Shown: positions 42,415 to 51,919, numbered from the stretch's first letter. The stretch is 55,344 bases of DNA from Bacteroidales bacterium (GCA_900769345.1 CAAGGJ010000061.1:1-55344); one strand, 5' to 3'. Numbers and translations: made by a program. Notes: a model not told the origin generated them from the letters alone.

Positions 42415-44118
42415 TTATTTGTCTCCCTTCTCTTTACATAAAGATTGAGTTATGCGCATAGCGCAGAAATTTGGTCCGCACATAGTGCAGAATTTTTCGT
42501 TTTCGCCATGGCTTTGAACATAATATTCTTTTGCGCGTGCAGGGTCGAGTGAGATGTTAAACTGGTCCTTCCATCTAAACTCAAAACGGGCTTTGCTCAT
42601 AGCATTATCGCGCACTTGTGCGCCGGGATGACCCTTTGCAAGGTCGGCTGCATGTGCTGCTATCTTATAAGCAACCACGCCATTACGCACATCTTCAAGA
42701 TTTGGCAATGCCAAGTGCTCTTTAGGAGTGACATAGCAAATCATAGCCGTGCCGAGCCAGGCTATCTGAGCCGCTCCTATTGCCGAAGTGATGTGGTCGT
42801 AGGCTGGAGCAATATCGGTAGTCAACGGGCCAAGAGTATAGAATGGTGCTTCGTGGCACGATTTGACTTGCCGTTCCATATTTTCTTTGATTTTGTGCAT
42901 TGGCACATGACCGGGACCTTCGATAATTACTTGCACATCGTGAGTCCAAGCTTTTTCGGTGAGTTCGCCAAGCACATCAAGTTCGAGGAACTGAGCGCGG
43001 TCGTTTGCATCATATATGCTACCCGGGCGCATACCATCACCAAGCGAAATTGCCACATCATATTGGCTTAGAATCTCGCATATTTCATCGAAGTGAGTGT
43101 AAAGGAAACTTTCTTGGTTGTGAAGCACGCACCATTCGGTCATAATACTACCTCCACGCGAAACACAACCAGTGAGACGACTGTCGAGCAAATCGGCATG
43201 CGCTTTCATCACTCCGGCATGTATTGTAAAATAGTCTACTCCCTGTTCGCATTGCTCTATTAGAGTGTCGCGATAGATTTCCCAAGTCAAATCCTTAACT
43301 TGACCATTTACTTTCTCGAGAGCTTGATAGATGGGCACTGTTCCCACCGGCACCGGACAATTGCGTATAATCCACTCGCGTGTTTCGTGAATATTATTGC
43401 CTGTAGAGAGATCCATAAGAGTGTCGCCACCCCAATAGCAGCTCCAAACAGCCTTATTCACCTCTTCTTCAATCGATGAAAGCAGGGCAGAATTACCGAT
43501 GTTGGTGTTAAGTTTAACGCTAAATGCTTTACCTATTATCATAGGTTCAGCCTCGGGGTGATTGATGTTGGCAGGAATAATGGCTCTACCTGCGGCCACC
43601 TCTTGACGAACAAATTCGGGTGTGATATGGCTCTCTATACCGAGTTCGGCATTATTCATATTTTCGCGGATGGCTACATACTCCATTTCCGGAGTGATTT
43701 TACCTGCGCGAGCGTATGACATCTGCGTGATTTTCTTTCCTTCGGCAGCTTTTAGCGGACGATTGGTTTGAGGGAAACGAATAGTGTCGAGCGATTTGTC
43801 GGCAAGACGCATACGTCCGTATTCCGAGGTGATACCTTCAAGTTCCACTACATCGCCTCGGTCTTTAACCCACTGCTCGCGCAAGCGAGGAAGACCCTTA
43901 TTGATATCAATAGTTACATTGGGGTCGGTGTAAACGCCACTTGTGTCATATACCACAAGGTCGTCGTTCTGACGTTCTATTCTTTCACCGTTTTCGTAAG
44001 AAACAGTAGGGGTGAGCTTGATTTTTCGCATTGCCACCTTTATGGGGTATAGTGCTCCATCGAGATATATTTTCTCCGACGATGGATAAGAGTCTACTTT
44101 AATAGTGTTGATTTCCAT
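42415..44118 (-). CDS. thiC: Phosphomethylpyrimidine synthase
   Basis: Radical SAM enzyme converting aminoimidazole ribotide to HMP phosphate. The 567-residue protein has the C-terminal cluster motif CTMCGPNFC (CxxCxxxxC) and conserved blocks NIGNSALLSSIEEE, TIHAGVMKAH, GDGMRPGSIYDAND and EGPGHVP. Full length; 28 bases after thiG. It supplies the pyrimidine half of thiamine. Confidence 0.97.
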   Translation of the reverse strand: MEINTIKVDSYPSSEKIYLDGALYPIKVAMRKIKLTPTVSYENGERIERQNDDLVVYDTSGVYTDPNVTIDINKGLPRLREQWVKDRGDVVELEGITSEYGRMRLADKSLDTIRFPQTNRPLKAAEGKKITQMSYARAGKITPEMEYVAIRENMNNAELGIESHITPEFVRQEVAAGRAIIPANINHPEAEPMIIGKAFSVKLNTNIGNSALLSSIEEEVNKAVWSCYWGGDTLMDLSTGNNIHETREWIIRNCPVPVGTVPIYQALEKVNGQVKDLTWEIYRDTLIEQCEQGVDYFTIHAGVMKAHADLLDSRLTGCVSRGGSIMTEWCVLHNQESFLYTHFDEICEILSQYDVAISLGDGMRPGSIYDANDRAQFLELDVLGELTEKAWTHDVQVIIEGPGHVPMHKIKENMERQVKSCHEAPFYTLGPLTTDIAPAYDHITSAIGAAQIAWLGTAMICYVTPKEHLALPNLEDVRNGVVAYKIAAHAADLAKGHPGAQVRDNAMSKARFEFRWKDQFNISLDPARAKEYYVQSHGENEKFCTMCGPNFCAMRITQSLCKEKGDK

Positions 44119-44146
44119 AAATATAGATATTTGTGTTTGTAGTTAA

Positions 44147-44923
44147 TTAATCGAGGAATGCAGTTAGAGGGCTTGTAGCGTTACCGGGTGCCGACACAGC
44201 GCCCAAGCCTGCCAAATATGCCATACGGCCGGCTTCTACAGCCATTTTGAATGCTTTTGCCATCTCCACCGGATTTGGGGTGAGAGCAATGGCGGTGTTA
44301 ACAAGCACGGCATCTGCACCCATTTCCATTGCTTCGGCAGCATGCGATGGCGCACCTATACCTGCATCTACAACCACTGGAACATTCGACTCGGCAATGA
44401 TAATTTCGAGCATATCGCGTGTCAGCAAGCCTTTATTGGTGCCGATAGGGGCGCCAAGTGGCATAACGGCGGCTGTGCCTACATCTTCGAGTCGTTTGCA
44501 AAGCACGGGATCGGCTGGTATGTATGGCAGCACCACAAAACCGAGTTTCACAAGTATCTCGGTGGCTTTCAATGTTTCTACCGGGTCGGGCAGTAAATAT
44601 TTAGGATTCGGATGAATCTCAAGTTTGAGGAAATTTGTTCCAAAGCACTCACGAGAAAGTTTTGCTGCAAGAATGGCCTCTTCGGCATCACGAACGCCTG
44701 AAGTATTAGGCAAAAATTGCACAAATTCACGATTGATATGGTTAAGCATATCATCTTCTGCTTGGTTTTCCATATCGATGCGTTTCATAGCCACGGTAAT
44801 CATTTCCGAACCCGATGCTACTATAGAGTCGAGCATCTGCTGATTTGACGAAAATTTACCGGTACCCATAAATAGGCGCGACTTAAATTCGCGACCTCCA
44901 ATTCTTAGAATATCTTCTTTCAT
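44147..44923 (-). CDS. thiG: Thiazole synthase
   Basis: Condenses DXP, dehydroglycine and ThiS thiocarboxylate to thiazole phosphate. The start is set at ATG 44923 (MKEDILRIGG); the upstream GTG at 44926 is two bases closer to thiE and adds one residue. 258 residues, with the Lys Schiff-base region in MGTGKFSSNQQML and VVDAGIGAPSHAAEAMEMGADAV. Partner of ThiH and ThiS, which are both in this operon. Confidence 0.96.
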   Translation of the reverse strand: MKEDILRIGGREFKSRLFMGTGKFSSNQQMLDSIVASGSEMITVAMKRIDMENQAEDDMLNHINREFVQFLPNTSGVRDAEEAILAAKLSRECFGTNFLKLEIHPNPKYLLPDPVETLKATEILVKLGFVVLPYIPADPVLCKRLEDVGTAAVMPLGAPIGTNKGLLTRDMLEIIIAESNVPVVVDAGIGAPSHAAEAMEMGADAVLVNTAIALTPNPVEMAKAFKMAVEAGRMAYLAGLGAVSAPGNATSPLTAFLD

Positions 44924-44932
44924 CACATTATA

Positions 44933-45586
44933 TTATATAAGGCCTCTTTCGGCGAGGCGAACATTTAATATTTCATTAAGTTTATTTATCATCTGTCGTG
45001 TGGCTTCCTTGGTGTCATCGGCATTAATCAATGCGCCAGAAACTGCCACACCATCAACGCCCGACGACATAATTCGGTCGATATCATCGTACTCGATGCC
45101 GCCGATTGCCACGATAGGAATTTCACGTTTGCTGTTTGCTGCCACTTTCACAATATTGGCATAACTTTCGAGTTCAATGATAGGACTTAAGTTTTCTTTA
45201 GTAGTGGTAAACTTATAAGGACCAAGACCTATGTAGTCGACATCAACAGGCGAAAATGCCATTACATCATCGAGAGTATTGGCAGTGGCTCCGATAATGA
45301 ATTTTTCGCCAAGAATTTCACGAGCCTCTTTCACATTCATGTCGGTTTTACCGAGATGCACGCCATCAAGTTCGAGTTCTTTGGCAATATCTACATGGTC
45401 ATCGATAACCAAAATTGCTTCCACCTCTGCACACATTGGTTTCAACGCTTTAGCCGTAGCAATTATATCTTCGCGCGAAGCCTTCTTCATGCGAAGCTGT
45501 ATCCATCGGCATCCTCCTGCCAGCACCGCTTTCACTTGTGCTATTATGGCTTCTTTGCTCGTTTCGTTTGTAATAAATTGTAGCAT
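44933..45586 (-). CDS. thiE: Thiamine phosphate synthase
   Basis: Joins HMP-PP and thiazole phosphate to thiamine phosphate. The 217-residue TIM barrel has QLRMK, the Mg/pyrophosphate segment LVIDDHVDIA, GVHLGKTDM and GLGPYKFTTTKENL, a complete ThiE active site. Its start overlaps the stop of the preceding TenI-like gene. This is the likely functional ThiE of the operon. Confidence 0.94.
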   Translation of the reverse strand: MLQFITNETSKEAIIAQVKAVLAGGCRWIQLRMKKASREDIIATAKALKPMCAEVEAILVIDDHVDIAKELELDGVHLGKTDMNVKEAREILGEKFIIGATANTLDDVMAFSPVDVDYIGLGPYKFTTTKENLSPIIELESYANIVKVAANSKREIPIVAIGGIEYDDIDRIMSSGVDGVAVSGALINADDTKEATRQMINKLNEILNVRLAERGLI

Positions 45587-46176
45587 TATTCTTTTATGTT
45601 ATCAGTTATTATTTTCAATCGTTGCTGCAGTTCCTTCATATCGGCGCAATGCATCAAATATCCTAAAAGAGCCACACCGGCAAAACCCATATCTCTGGCT
45701 TTTACTATATTATCGCCGTTAATTCCTCCTAAAGCCACCACATTGTAGAGTAAACCGCTATTGGCATACTGCCTAATTTCGTTTTCATCGAAATGCGAGT
45801 GGTAGCCCGACTTGGATATGCTATCGAAGATAGGACTCAAGAAAGCATAATCAACCATTGCGGCGCATTGCATCACTTCTTCGATGCTGTGGCACGACTT
45901 GCTTTTGCGCAATGCCTCGGGTAAAATTGCTATTGCCTCGTTACTCTTGTAATGAATGCCACCTACTGCATATTCAGCGGCAAGTTGGCGATGCGAGCCG
46001 AGTGTGATGTACGGCAGGTAGTCGTGTGGGATAGCATCGAGGTAAGCACGCATTTCATAGGCACTAAAAGCCGGTTTTCGCACGTGTACACAGTAAAAGC
46101 CATGATCTATTATTGCTCTCACAAAGTTCACTTCATGTGCGCCCACATTCTCCGATGTGATTGCTATCAGCTTCAT
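45586..46176 (-). CDS. ThiE/TenI-like protein
   Basis: A 196-residue member of the ThiE/TenI superfamily: VHVRKPAFSAYEMRAYL, LGSHRQLAAEYAVGGIHY and VVALGGINGDNIVKARDMG. Compared with ThiE it lacks the DDHVDIA and full GPYKFTTTK segments, so it is more like TenI, which in Bacillus is a thiazole tautomerase. It lies between thiS and thiE with overlapping start and stop on both sides. Tautomerase activity is inference. Confidence 0.85.
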   Translation of the reverse strand: MKLIAITSENVGAHEVNFVRAIIDHGFYCVHVRKPAFSAYEMRAYLDAIPHDYLPYITLGSHRQLAAEYAVGGIHYKSNEAIAILPEALRKSKSCHSIEEVMQCAAMVDYAFLSPIFDSISKSGYHSHFDENEIRQYANSGLLYNVVALGGINGDNIVKARDMGFAGVALLGYLMHCADMKELQQRLKIITDNIKE

Positions 46177-46376
46177 CCGCCGTAGAATGCACGAATCACA
46201 GTTATAGCATCACCGTCGGCAATTGTTCGACTATCCCAATCGGTTTTGGGAACCACATCACCATTTACGGCTACTGCTATTCCGCTTTGAGGAATATTTG
46301 GCACTTGCTCAAGCACTTGCTTTAGGCTCAAGCCATCGTTGAGCTCTTGCTCAACTTTGTTAATCTTGATTTTCAT
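46173..46376 (-). CDS. thiS: Sulfur carrier protein ThiS
   Basis: A 67-residue ubiquitin-like protein ending in FYGG; the C-terminal Gly-Gly is adenylated and thiocarboxylated to donate sulfur to the thiazole ring. The start overlaps the thiD stop by two bases. Its activating enzyme ThiF is not encoded in this operon. Confidence 0.94.
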   Translation of the reverse strand: MKIKINKVEQELNDGLSLKQVLEQVPNIPQSGIAVAVNGDVVPKTDWDSRTIADGDAITVIRAFYGG

Positions 46377-47200
46377 AATTTATCGAATTTATGTAATGGT
46401 TCGGGAGCAAATAGATGATTCACCGGACCGTTATTCAGTCCGAATGTCACATCTGCGCCCGCTAATATTGCTTTTGAAATATAATCTTTGGCACGCGCCA
46501 CACTCTGAGGCATATCATATCCGAGGGCCAAGTTGGCTGCTATTGCCGAAGATAGTGTGCATCCGGTGCCGTGCGTGTTGACAGTATCCACTCGTTGCGT
46601 TGTGTAACATTCCGGATGCTCTTTTCCAACTTCGAACAGATAGTCGGAAACATTATTGCCTTCACTATGACCTCCTTTTATAAGTACACTACCACACAAC
46701 TTTGTGAGTTCTACACCGATAGCATAAAGGCTCGGGATATCGGTAATTTTTTGTCCGGCAAGGGCTTGAGCTTCGAGAAGATTAGGCGTAGCAATGTCGC
46801 AACGTGGCATGAGTTCGCTTTTAAGCAAATCAACACTCGAAGGCGACAATAGGGCACAACCTGAAGTGGAAATCATTACCGGATCGAGCACTATGTTTCG
46901 CGGATTATAGCGATCGATGGCTTTTATTACCACTTCTATCAGTGCTTCATTGTGTAGCATACCTATTTTTACAGCATCGGGCACGACGTCGCTGAACACG
47001 GCATCGAGTTGCAGACGCAGATTTTGCTCCGTAGCGGGCATAATATCGAGCACGCGCTGATTGTTTTGCGCAGTGAGTGCCGTAATGGCTGTCATACCAT
47101 ACACACCGAGAGCCGAAAAAGTCTTTAAATCGGCTTGAATACCGGCACCGCCTATTGAGTCGGACCCTGCTATTGATAAAACTGTGCGATATGTCCTCAT
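46373..47200 (-). CDS. thiD: Hydroxymethylpyrimidine/phosphomethylpyrimidine kinase
   Basis: Phosphorylates HMP to HMP-P and HMP-PP. The 275-residue ribokinase-like protein begins VLSIAGSDSIGGAGIQADLKTF and has the active-site GTGCTLSSAIAANLA near residue 214. First gene of the thiamine operon and directly under a TPP riboswitch. Codons 1-4 (ATGAGGACAT) are complementary to a leader segment, see the findings. Confidence 0.96.
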   Translation of the reverse strand: MRTYRTVLSIAGSDSIGGAGIQADLKTFSALGVYGMTAITALTAQNNQRVLDIMPATEQNLRLQLDAVFSDVVPDAVKIGMLHNEALIEVVIKAIDRYNPRNIVLDPVMISTSGCALLSPSSVDLLKSELMPRCDIATPNLLEAQALAGQKITDIPSLYAIGVELTKLCGSVLIKGGHSEGNNVSDYLFEVGKEHPECYTTQRVDTVNTHGTGCTLSSAIAANLALGYDMPQSVARAKDYISKAILAGADVTFGLNNGPVNHLFAPEPLHKFDKL

Positions 47201-47251
47201 TTAGGATTCTTTATTATTTAATAATGTCATTATCGACAAAAGGAGGACACC
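47192..47251 (-). promoter_or_regulatory. Possible expression platform of the TPP riboswitch
   Basis: On the minus strand the segment GGTGTCCTCCTTTTG (47251-47237) holds two overlapping complements. TGTCCTC pairs with GAGGACA over the thiD start (47198-47192). TCCTTTTG pairs with CAAAGGGG at the aptamer 5' end (47340-47333, two G-U). No T-tract terminator is seen, which favours control of translation. This is a model based on complementarity only. Confidence 0.4.
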
Positions 47252-47267
47252 AAAAGATAAGAAGTAT

Positions 47268-47343
47268 GCAACAATTCCTACGACGGTACTAACCGCTTCA
47301 GGTTCATAGGGTATAATCTCAGCCATAGGGCACCCCTTTGTCG
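47268..47343 (-). promoter_or_regulatory. TPP riboswitch (THI box)
   Basis: On the minus strand the conserved TPP aptamer elements are present in order: GGGGTGCCC, CTGAGATTATACCC, TGAACCTGA, and a terminal segment with GCGGTTAGTACC and GTAGGAATTG. An ACAA / TTGT pairing closes the domain. It lies about 65 bases before thiD and just after a TAACTTTG box. Thiamine pyrophosphate is expected to repress the whole operon. Confidence 0.95.
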
Positions 47344-47347
47344 ATAG

Positions 47348-47355
47348 CAAAGTTA
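47348..47355 (-). promoter_or_regulatory. -7 box of the thiamine operon
   Basis: Minus strand TAACTTTG is a perfect TAnnTTTG match directly upstream of the riboswitch, so transcription would start near the first base of the aptamer. No clear -33 element at normal spacing. Confidence 0.55.
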
Positions 47356-47539
47356 ATAATTAATTTGCAATTATCGCATGCAGCAACGATATTTTCACAT
47401 TATTAAATATTTATAACTGCGTCGGCACTACTCTCGGGGGTTGTTAAAAACTTTTGACTTAAATTATTTCGAAAATGTGCCGTGGTTTTTGTAATTTTAC
47501 AATCTCGATAGAATATCTTTTTTAAATCATTGAGCATTT

Positions 47540-50500
47540 ATGCAACCATTTATACACATACACACTCACACCCAATACTCTGTGCTCGACGGTCAAGCCT
47601 CAATTAAAAAACTTGTGGCAAAGGCTATAAAGGACGGTATGCCCGGTATGGCTATTACCGACCACGGCAATATGTTCGGCATAAAAGAGTTTTTCGACGA
47701 AACTACCAAAGTAAACAAGGACACCAAAAGCGAGATAAAGTCGCTAAAAAAGGTCCTTGAAGAACTCGAAGCCGCAGCCGAGCGCGATGAAGCACAAATC
47801 ACTGAGACCAAAGAAAAACTTGCGGCTGCCGAAAAGCGCATTTTTAAGCCCATCTTTGGTTGTGAGATGTATGTAGCAAAAGGCGATATGCACGATACGT
47901 CCGATAAGACCGACCGTGGATATCACCTCATAGTGCTTGCCAAAAACTACAATGGCTACAAAAACCTGATTAACATCGTGTCGCTTGCGTGGACTGAGGG
48001 CCTTTACAACCACCCGCGTATCGACAAACAACATCTTGCCGAGTTTCACGAAGATTTGATAGTGTGCTCAGCGTGCTTGGGTGGGGAAGTGCCAAAACTT
48101 ATCACCGCAGGCCGCATCGATGAAGCTCGAAATGTAATCAAATGGTTCAAGAGTGTGTTTGGCGAAGATTATTACCTCGAACTCCAGCGCCACAAGGCTA
48201 ATCCGGCTCAGCGCGCCAATTTCGAAGTATATCCACTTCAAGAAGAAGTGAATAAGGTGCTTATAGAGCTATCGAAAGAACTCGATGTAAAATTGATTTG
48301 CTCCAATGATGTTCACTTCGTCGACGAAGATGATGCCGAAGCCCACGACCACTTGATATGCCTTTCTACCGGTAGGGAACTCAACGACCCCAAGCGTATG
48401 CTCTATACCAAGCAGGAATGGTTTAAGACTACGGCAGAAATGAATGCCATATTCTCCGATGTGCCTGAGGCTTTAAGCAACACACTCGAGATTCTCGATA
48501 AAGTAGAATTCTATAATATTGAGAACGACCCGATTATGCCTTTCTTCCCGATTCCGGAGGATTTTGGCACCGAGGAAGAGTGGCGAAAGAAATTCACTGA
48601 AGAAGACCTTTTCAAAGAATTTACCAGCGACGAAAACGGTGAAAATCAGTTGCCACAGAAAGAGGGCGAAGAAAAAATAGCCAAACTTGGCGGATACGAC
48701 AAGCTATTTAGAATTAAATTCGAAGCCGACTATTTGGCAAAACTGGCTTACGAAGGTGCCAACCGCCTCTATCCGAAGCCGCTCGATAAAGAGGTAGACG
48801 ACCGAATAAGATTCGAGCTTCACATAATGAAAACCATGGGATTCCCCGGTTACTTCTTGATTGTGCAGGACTTTATAAATTCCGCCCAGCAGGAACTCGG
48901 AGTTATGGTGGGTCCGGGTCGTGGCTCAGCTGCAGGTTCGGTAGTGGCATATTGCCTCGGTATTACCAAAATCGACCCGATGAAGTACGACTTGCTTTTT
49001 GAGCGCTTCCTCAATCCCGACCGTATTTCATTGCCGGATATCGACACCGACTTTGATGATGACGGTAGAGCGCGTGTGCTCGAATGGGTGGAAAACAAAT
49101 ATGGAAAAGAAAACTGCGCCCACATCATCACATATAGTACGATGGCAACAAAGAACTCCATTAAAGATGTGGCTCGCGTGGAAAAACTTCCGTTGGCTGA
49201 ATCGAATGCTCTGTGCAAAGCCATCCCCGACCGTCTGAATGAAGTGAATGGCAAGGTGCCAAAGATGAATCTCACCAACGCCATTGCTCAAATCCCTTTG
49301 CTGCAAGAAGCAGAGAACTCATCCGACCCTCAGATGCGCAATACCATAAAGTATGCCAAGAAACTCGAAGGTAATGTTCGCGGCACCGGTGTGCATGCTT
49401 GTGGATTTATCATCTGTCGCGACCCGATAAGCAAATGGGTGCCGGTGAGCACTGCCGAGGATAAGGCAACTCACACACGAGTAAACTGTACTCAGTATGA
49501 CGGGCACGTAATCGAAACTACCGGTCTTATCAAGATGGACTTCTTGGGATTGAAGACCCTTTCGATTATGAAAACAGCACTCGAAAACATTAAGAACACT
49601 CACGGCATAATGGTCGACATCGACAAGATTCCTATCGACGATGAATTGACCTACAAACTATATCAAGAGGGCAGAACCATAGGCACATTCCAGTTTGAAT
49701 CGCCGGGTATGCAGACTCACTTGCGTGAACTGCATCCTACGGTGTTTGAAGACCTCATTGCCATGAATGCGCTTTATCGTCCGGGACCTATGGACTATAT
49801 ACCCGACTTTATTCAGCGCAAGAAGGACCCTTCGAAGGTGAAATACGACATTCCTTGCATGGAGAAGTACCTCAAAGACACCTACGGAATCACTGTCTAC
49901 CAAGAGCAAGTGATGCTTTTGTCGCGCCAACTTGCCGACTTTACTCGCGGTGAGAGTGATAAACTCCGTAAAGCCATGGGTATGAAAAAGAAGGATATCG
50001 TTGACGCCATGCGCCCTAAATTTATCAATGGCGGCGTAAGAAACGGTCACGACCCCGAAGTGCTTAGCAAGATTTGGGCCGACTGGGAAAAATTTGCTTC
50101 ATATGCATTCAATAAGAGTCATGCCACTTGCTATAGTTGGGTAGCTTATCAAACAGCTTATCTCAAAGCACACTATCCTGCCGAATATATGAGCGCCGTT
50201 ATCAGCCACGCCGGCGATATCGAGAAGCAAATTAAATTCATGGACGAGTGCAAGAGTTTGAAAATTGCGGTTAAGGGTCCTGATGTGAACGAATCATTCA
50301 AACAATTCAGTGCCAACAAAAACGGTGATATACGATGTGGTTTGAGTGGCTTGAAAGGCGTAGGCGAAAAGGCAGTGGATGCAATAATTGAAGAACGCAA
50401 TCGCAACGGACTCTACAAGAGCGTATTCGACTTTGTGGAACGTGTGGATTTGACTGCATGCCCTCAGGGAATGCTTGAAAAACTCGCCCTTGCAGGTGCT

Positions 50501-51427
50501 TTCGATTGCTTTACCGACATAAAGCGCGAGGATTGGTTCGCTATGAACGATAAGGGCGAAACCGGAGCTCAACTGATAGTAAACTACGGCAAAAAATTCC
50601 AGCTCGACCAAAAAGAACACGTGGCATCGCTCTTCGATGACGAAATAGAGACTCTGACTTCGCAGCCGGAAATACCTCGAGGCGAGGCTTGGAGCACTGT
50701 AGAGCGCCTTGATAAAGAGAAAGAACTTGTGGGTATGTATCTCTCGGGACATCCGCTCGATCCATTTGAACTCGAACTGAAATATGGCTGCAATATCACC
50801 CTCGAAGAGTTTGAAGAGGCTCGCACAACGCGAGTCGACCAGCAGTTGGCGTTCGGTGGAGTTATTATCGACTTCGTTACCCGACAGAGCAAAAACGGTA
50901 AGACCTACGGACGACTCACGCTTGAGGACAAGACCGGAACGCAGGAAATAATGCTTTTTGGCAAGAACTTCGTGGACTTCAACAAATATGGCATCAAAGG
51001 CGAATTTATCTTGATAAGAGGAGCCTACAAACTGCGCGAATACAAAAAAGATGCTCCTGCAGAATTTCAGATTTCTTCAATCGAGATGCTGCATGATGTA
51101 AAGGGTAAAATGATACACAACATCGAAATAGATGTGATACCATCAGATATGACCACATCAGTTTCGAAAATGCTTATGTCGTTCCTCACTTCATCGACCG
51201 AAAATCAGAGTGAACTGACATTTAATATCATAGATCCCGGCACAACTAAAGGTATTCGACTCGTATCCAAGCATTTGATGCCCGTAACAAAGGAACTTTT
51301 GTCTTATCTCGATGAACTCGGATGGAACTATCGTATCGAAGGCCGCGAAAACCCCGACCGCAAGATGCGAGATGCCGATTTCAGCGTAGAAGAGAAAGAA
51401 ACCGAAATGGTAGAGGTGGACGATTGA
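47540..51427 (+). CDS. dnaE: DNA polymerase III alpha subunit
   Basis: Main replicative polymerase. The 1295-residue protein is DnaE1-like: an N-terminal PHP domain (IHTHTQYSVLDG and ITDHGNMFG), palm with the catalytic PDIDTDFDDDGR near residue 498, GPGRGSAAGS near 457, a fingers and beta-binding region, and a C-terminal OB-fold domain. It is longer than the E. coli protein. A charged helical insertion of about 45 residues (about 58-100, rich in Lys and Glu) interrupts the PHP domain between MFGIKEFF and IFKPIFGCEMYVA; similar insertions occur in Bacteroidota. The start is ATG 47540 with the canonical MQPFIHIHTH. Confidence 0.97.
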   Translation: MQPFIHIHTHTQYSVLDGQASIKKLVAKAIKDGMPGMAITDHGNMFGIKEFFDETTKVNKDTKSEIKSLKKVLEELEAAAERDEAQITETKEKLAAAEKRIFKPIFGCEMYVAKGDMHDTSDKTDRGYHLIVLAKNYNGYKNLINIVSLAWTEGLYNHPRIDKQHLAEFHEDLIVCSACLGGEVPKLITAGRIDEARNVIKWFKSVFGEDYYLELQRHKANPAQRANFEVYPLQEEVNKVLIELSKELDVKLICSNDVHFVDEDDAEAHDHLICLSTGRELNDPKRMLYTKQEWFKTTAEMNAIFSDVPEALSNTLEILDKVEFYNIENDPIMPFFPIPEDFGTEEEWRKKFTEEDLFKEFTSDENGENQLPQKEGEEKIAKLGGYDKLFRIKFEADYLAKLAYEGANRLYPKPLDKEVDDRIRFELHIMKTMGFPGYFLIVQDFINSAQQELGVMVGPGRGSAAGSVVAYCLGITKIDPMKYDLLFERFLNPDRISLPDIDTDFDDDGRARVLEWVENKYGKENCAHIITYSTMATKNSIKDVARVEKLPLAESNALCKAIPDRLNEVNGKVPKMNLTNAIAQIPLLQEAENSSDPQMRNTIKYAKKLEGNVRGTGVHACGFIICRDPISKWVPVSTAEDKATHTRVNCTQYDGHVIETTGLIKMDFLGLKTLSIMKTALENIKNTHGIMVDIDKIPIDDELTYKLYQEGRTIGTFQFESPGMQTHLRELHPTVFEDLIAMNALYRPGPMDYIPDFIQRKKDPSKVKYDIPCMEKYLKDTYGITVYQEQVMLLSRQLADFTRGESDKLRKAMGMKKKDIVDAMRPKFINGGVRNGHDPEVLSKIWADWEKFASYAFNKSHATCYSWVAYQTAYLKAHYPAEYMSAVISHAGDIEKQIKFMDECKSLKIAVKGPDVNESFKQFSANKNGDIRCGLSGLKGVGEKAVDAIIEERNRNGLYKSVFDFVERVDLTACPQGMLEKLALAGAFDCFTDIKREDWFAMNDKGETGAQLIVNYGKKFQLDQKEHVASLFDDEIETLTSQPEIPRGEAWSTVERLDKEKELVGMYLSGHPLDPFELELKYGCNITLEEFEEARTTRVDQQLAFGGVIIDFVTRQSKNGKTYGRLTLEDKTGTQEIMLFGKNFVDFNKYGIKGEFILIRGAYKLREYKKDAPAEFQISSIEMLHDVKGKMIHNIEIDVIPSDMTTSVSKMLMSFLTSSTENQSELTFNIIDPGTTKGIRLVSKHLMPVTKELLSYLDELGWNYRIEGRENPDRKMRDADFSVEEKETEMVEVDD

Positions 51428-51444
51428 CATTTTCACTTGAGATT

Positions 51445-51478
51445 TTTGTGAAATATCAGCGATTTGTTATTATCTTTG
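51445..51478 (+). promoter_or_regulatory. Promoter of trxA
   Basis: TTTG (51445-51448) and TATCTTTG (51471-51478) with 22 bases between them, near the Bacteroidota -33/-7 layout. The ATG is 104 bases beyond, so the leader is long. Confidence 0.5.
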
Positions 51479-51582
51479 CACTGAAGCAGTATGTGACAAT
51501 AATCGCATCGGCTTCAAAATGATTGGAAACAACTGACACTTTGATAAAATTATTAATATAAATATTTTAAATACAACGAATT

Positions 51583-51897
51583 ATGGCATTTGCTTTTACA
51601 GATGAAAATACTGCCGAAATTATCGAATCAGGTAAGCCGGTAGTGATAGACTTTTGGGCAGAATGGTGTGGACCATGTAAGAAAGTAGCTCCTATTGTCG
51701 ACGAGTTGGCTCAAGAATTTGAAGGCCGAGTAACAATAGGCAAATACAATGTTGATGACGATTCGGAAATCGCCACTCAATATGGTATTCGTAACATTCC
51801 TACAATACTTTTCTTCAAGGACGGAAAATTGGTAGACAAGAATGTAGGCTCTATTTCTAAAGGTTCGCTTGAAGAAAAAATCAATGCGCTTCTCTAA
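51583..51897 (+). CDS. trxA: Thioredoxin
   Basis: Cytosolic disulfide reductase of 104 residues with the active site WCGPC (28-32), the conserved cis-proline region IRNIPTILFF, and a C-terminal FKDGKLVDKNVG. No signal peptide. Between its own promoter and a terminator, so monocistronic. Confidence 0.96.
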   Translation: MAFAFTDENTAEIIESGKPVVIDFWAEWCGPCKKVAPIVDELAQEFEGRVTIGKYNVDDDSEIATQYGIRNIPTILFFKDGKLVDKNVGSISKGSLEEKINALL

Positions 51898-51919
51898 AAT
51901 AGTTAAAGATGCAAGATAT

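Noticed and set aside
51429..51456. TTTCAC / GTGAAA hairpin after dnaE as terminator
   Set aside because: Six-base stem without a T-tract, and overlaps the trxA -33 element.
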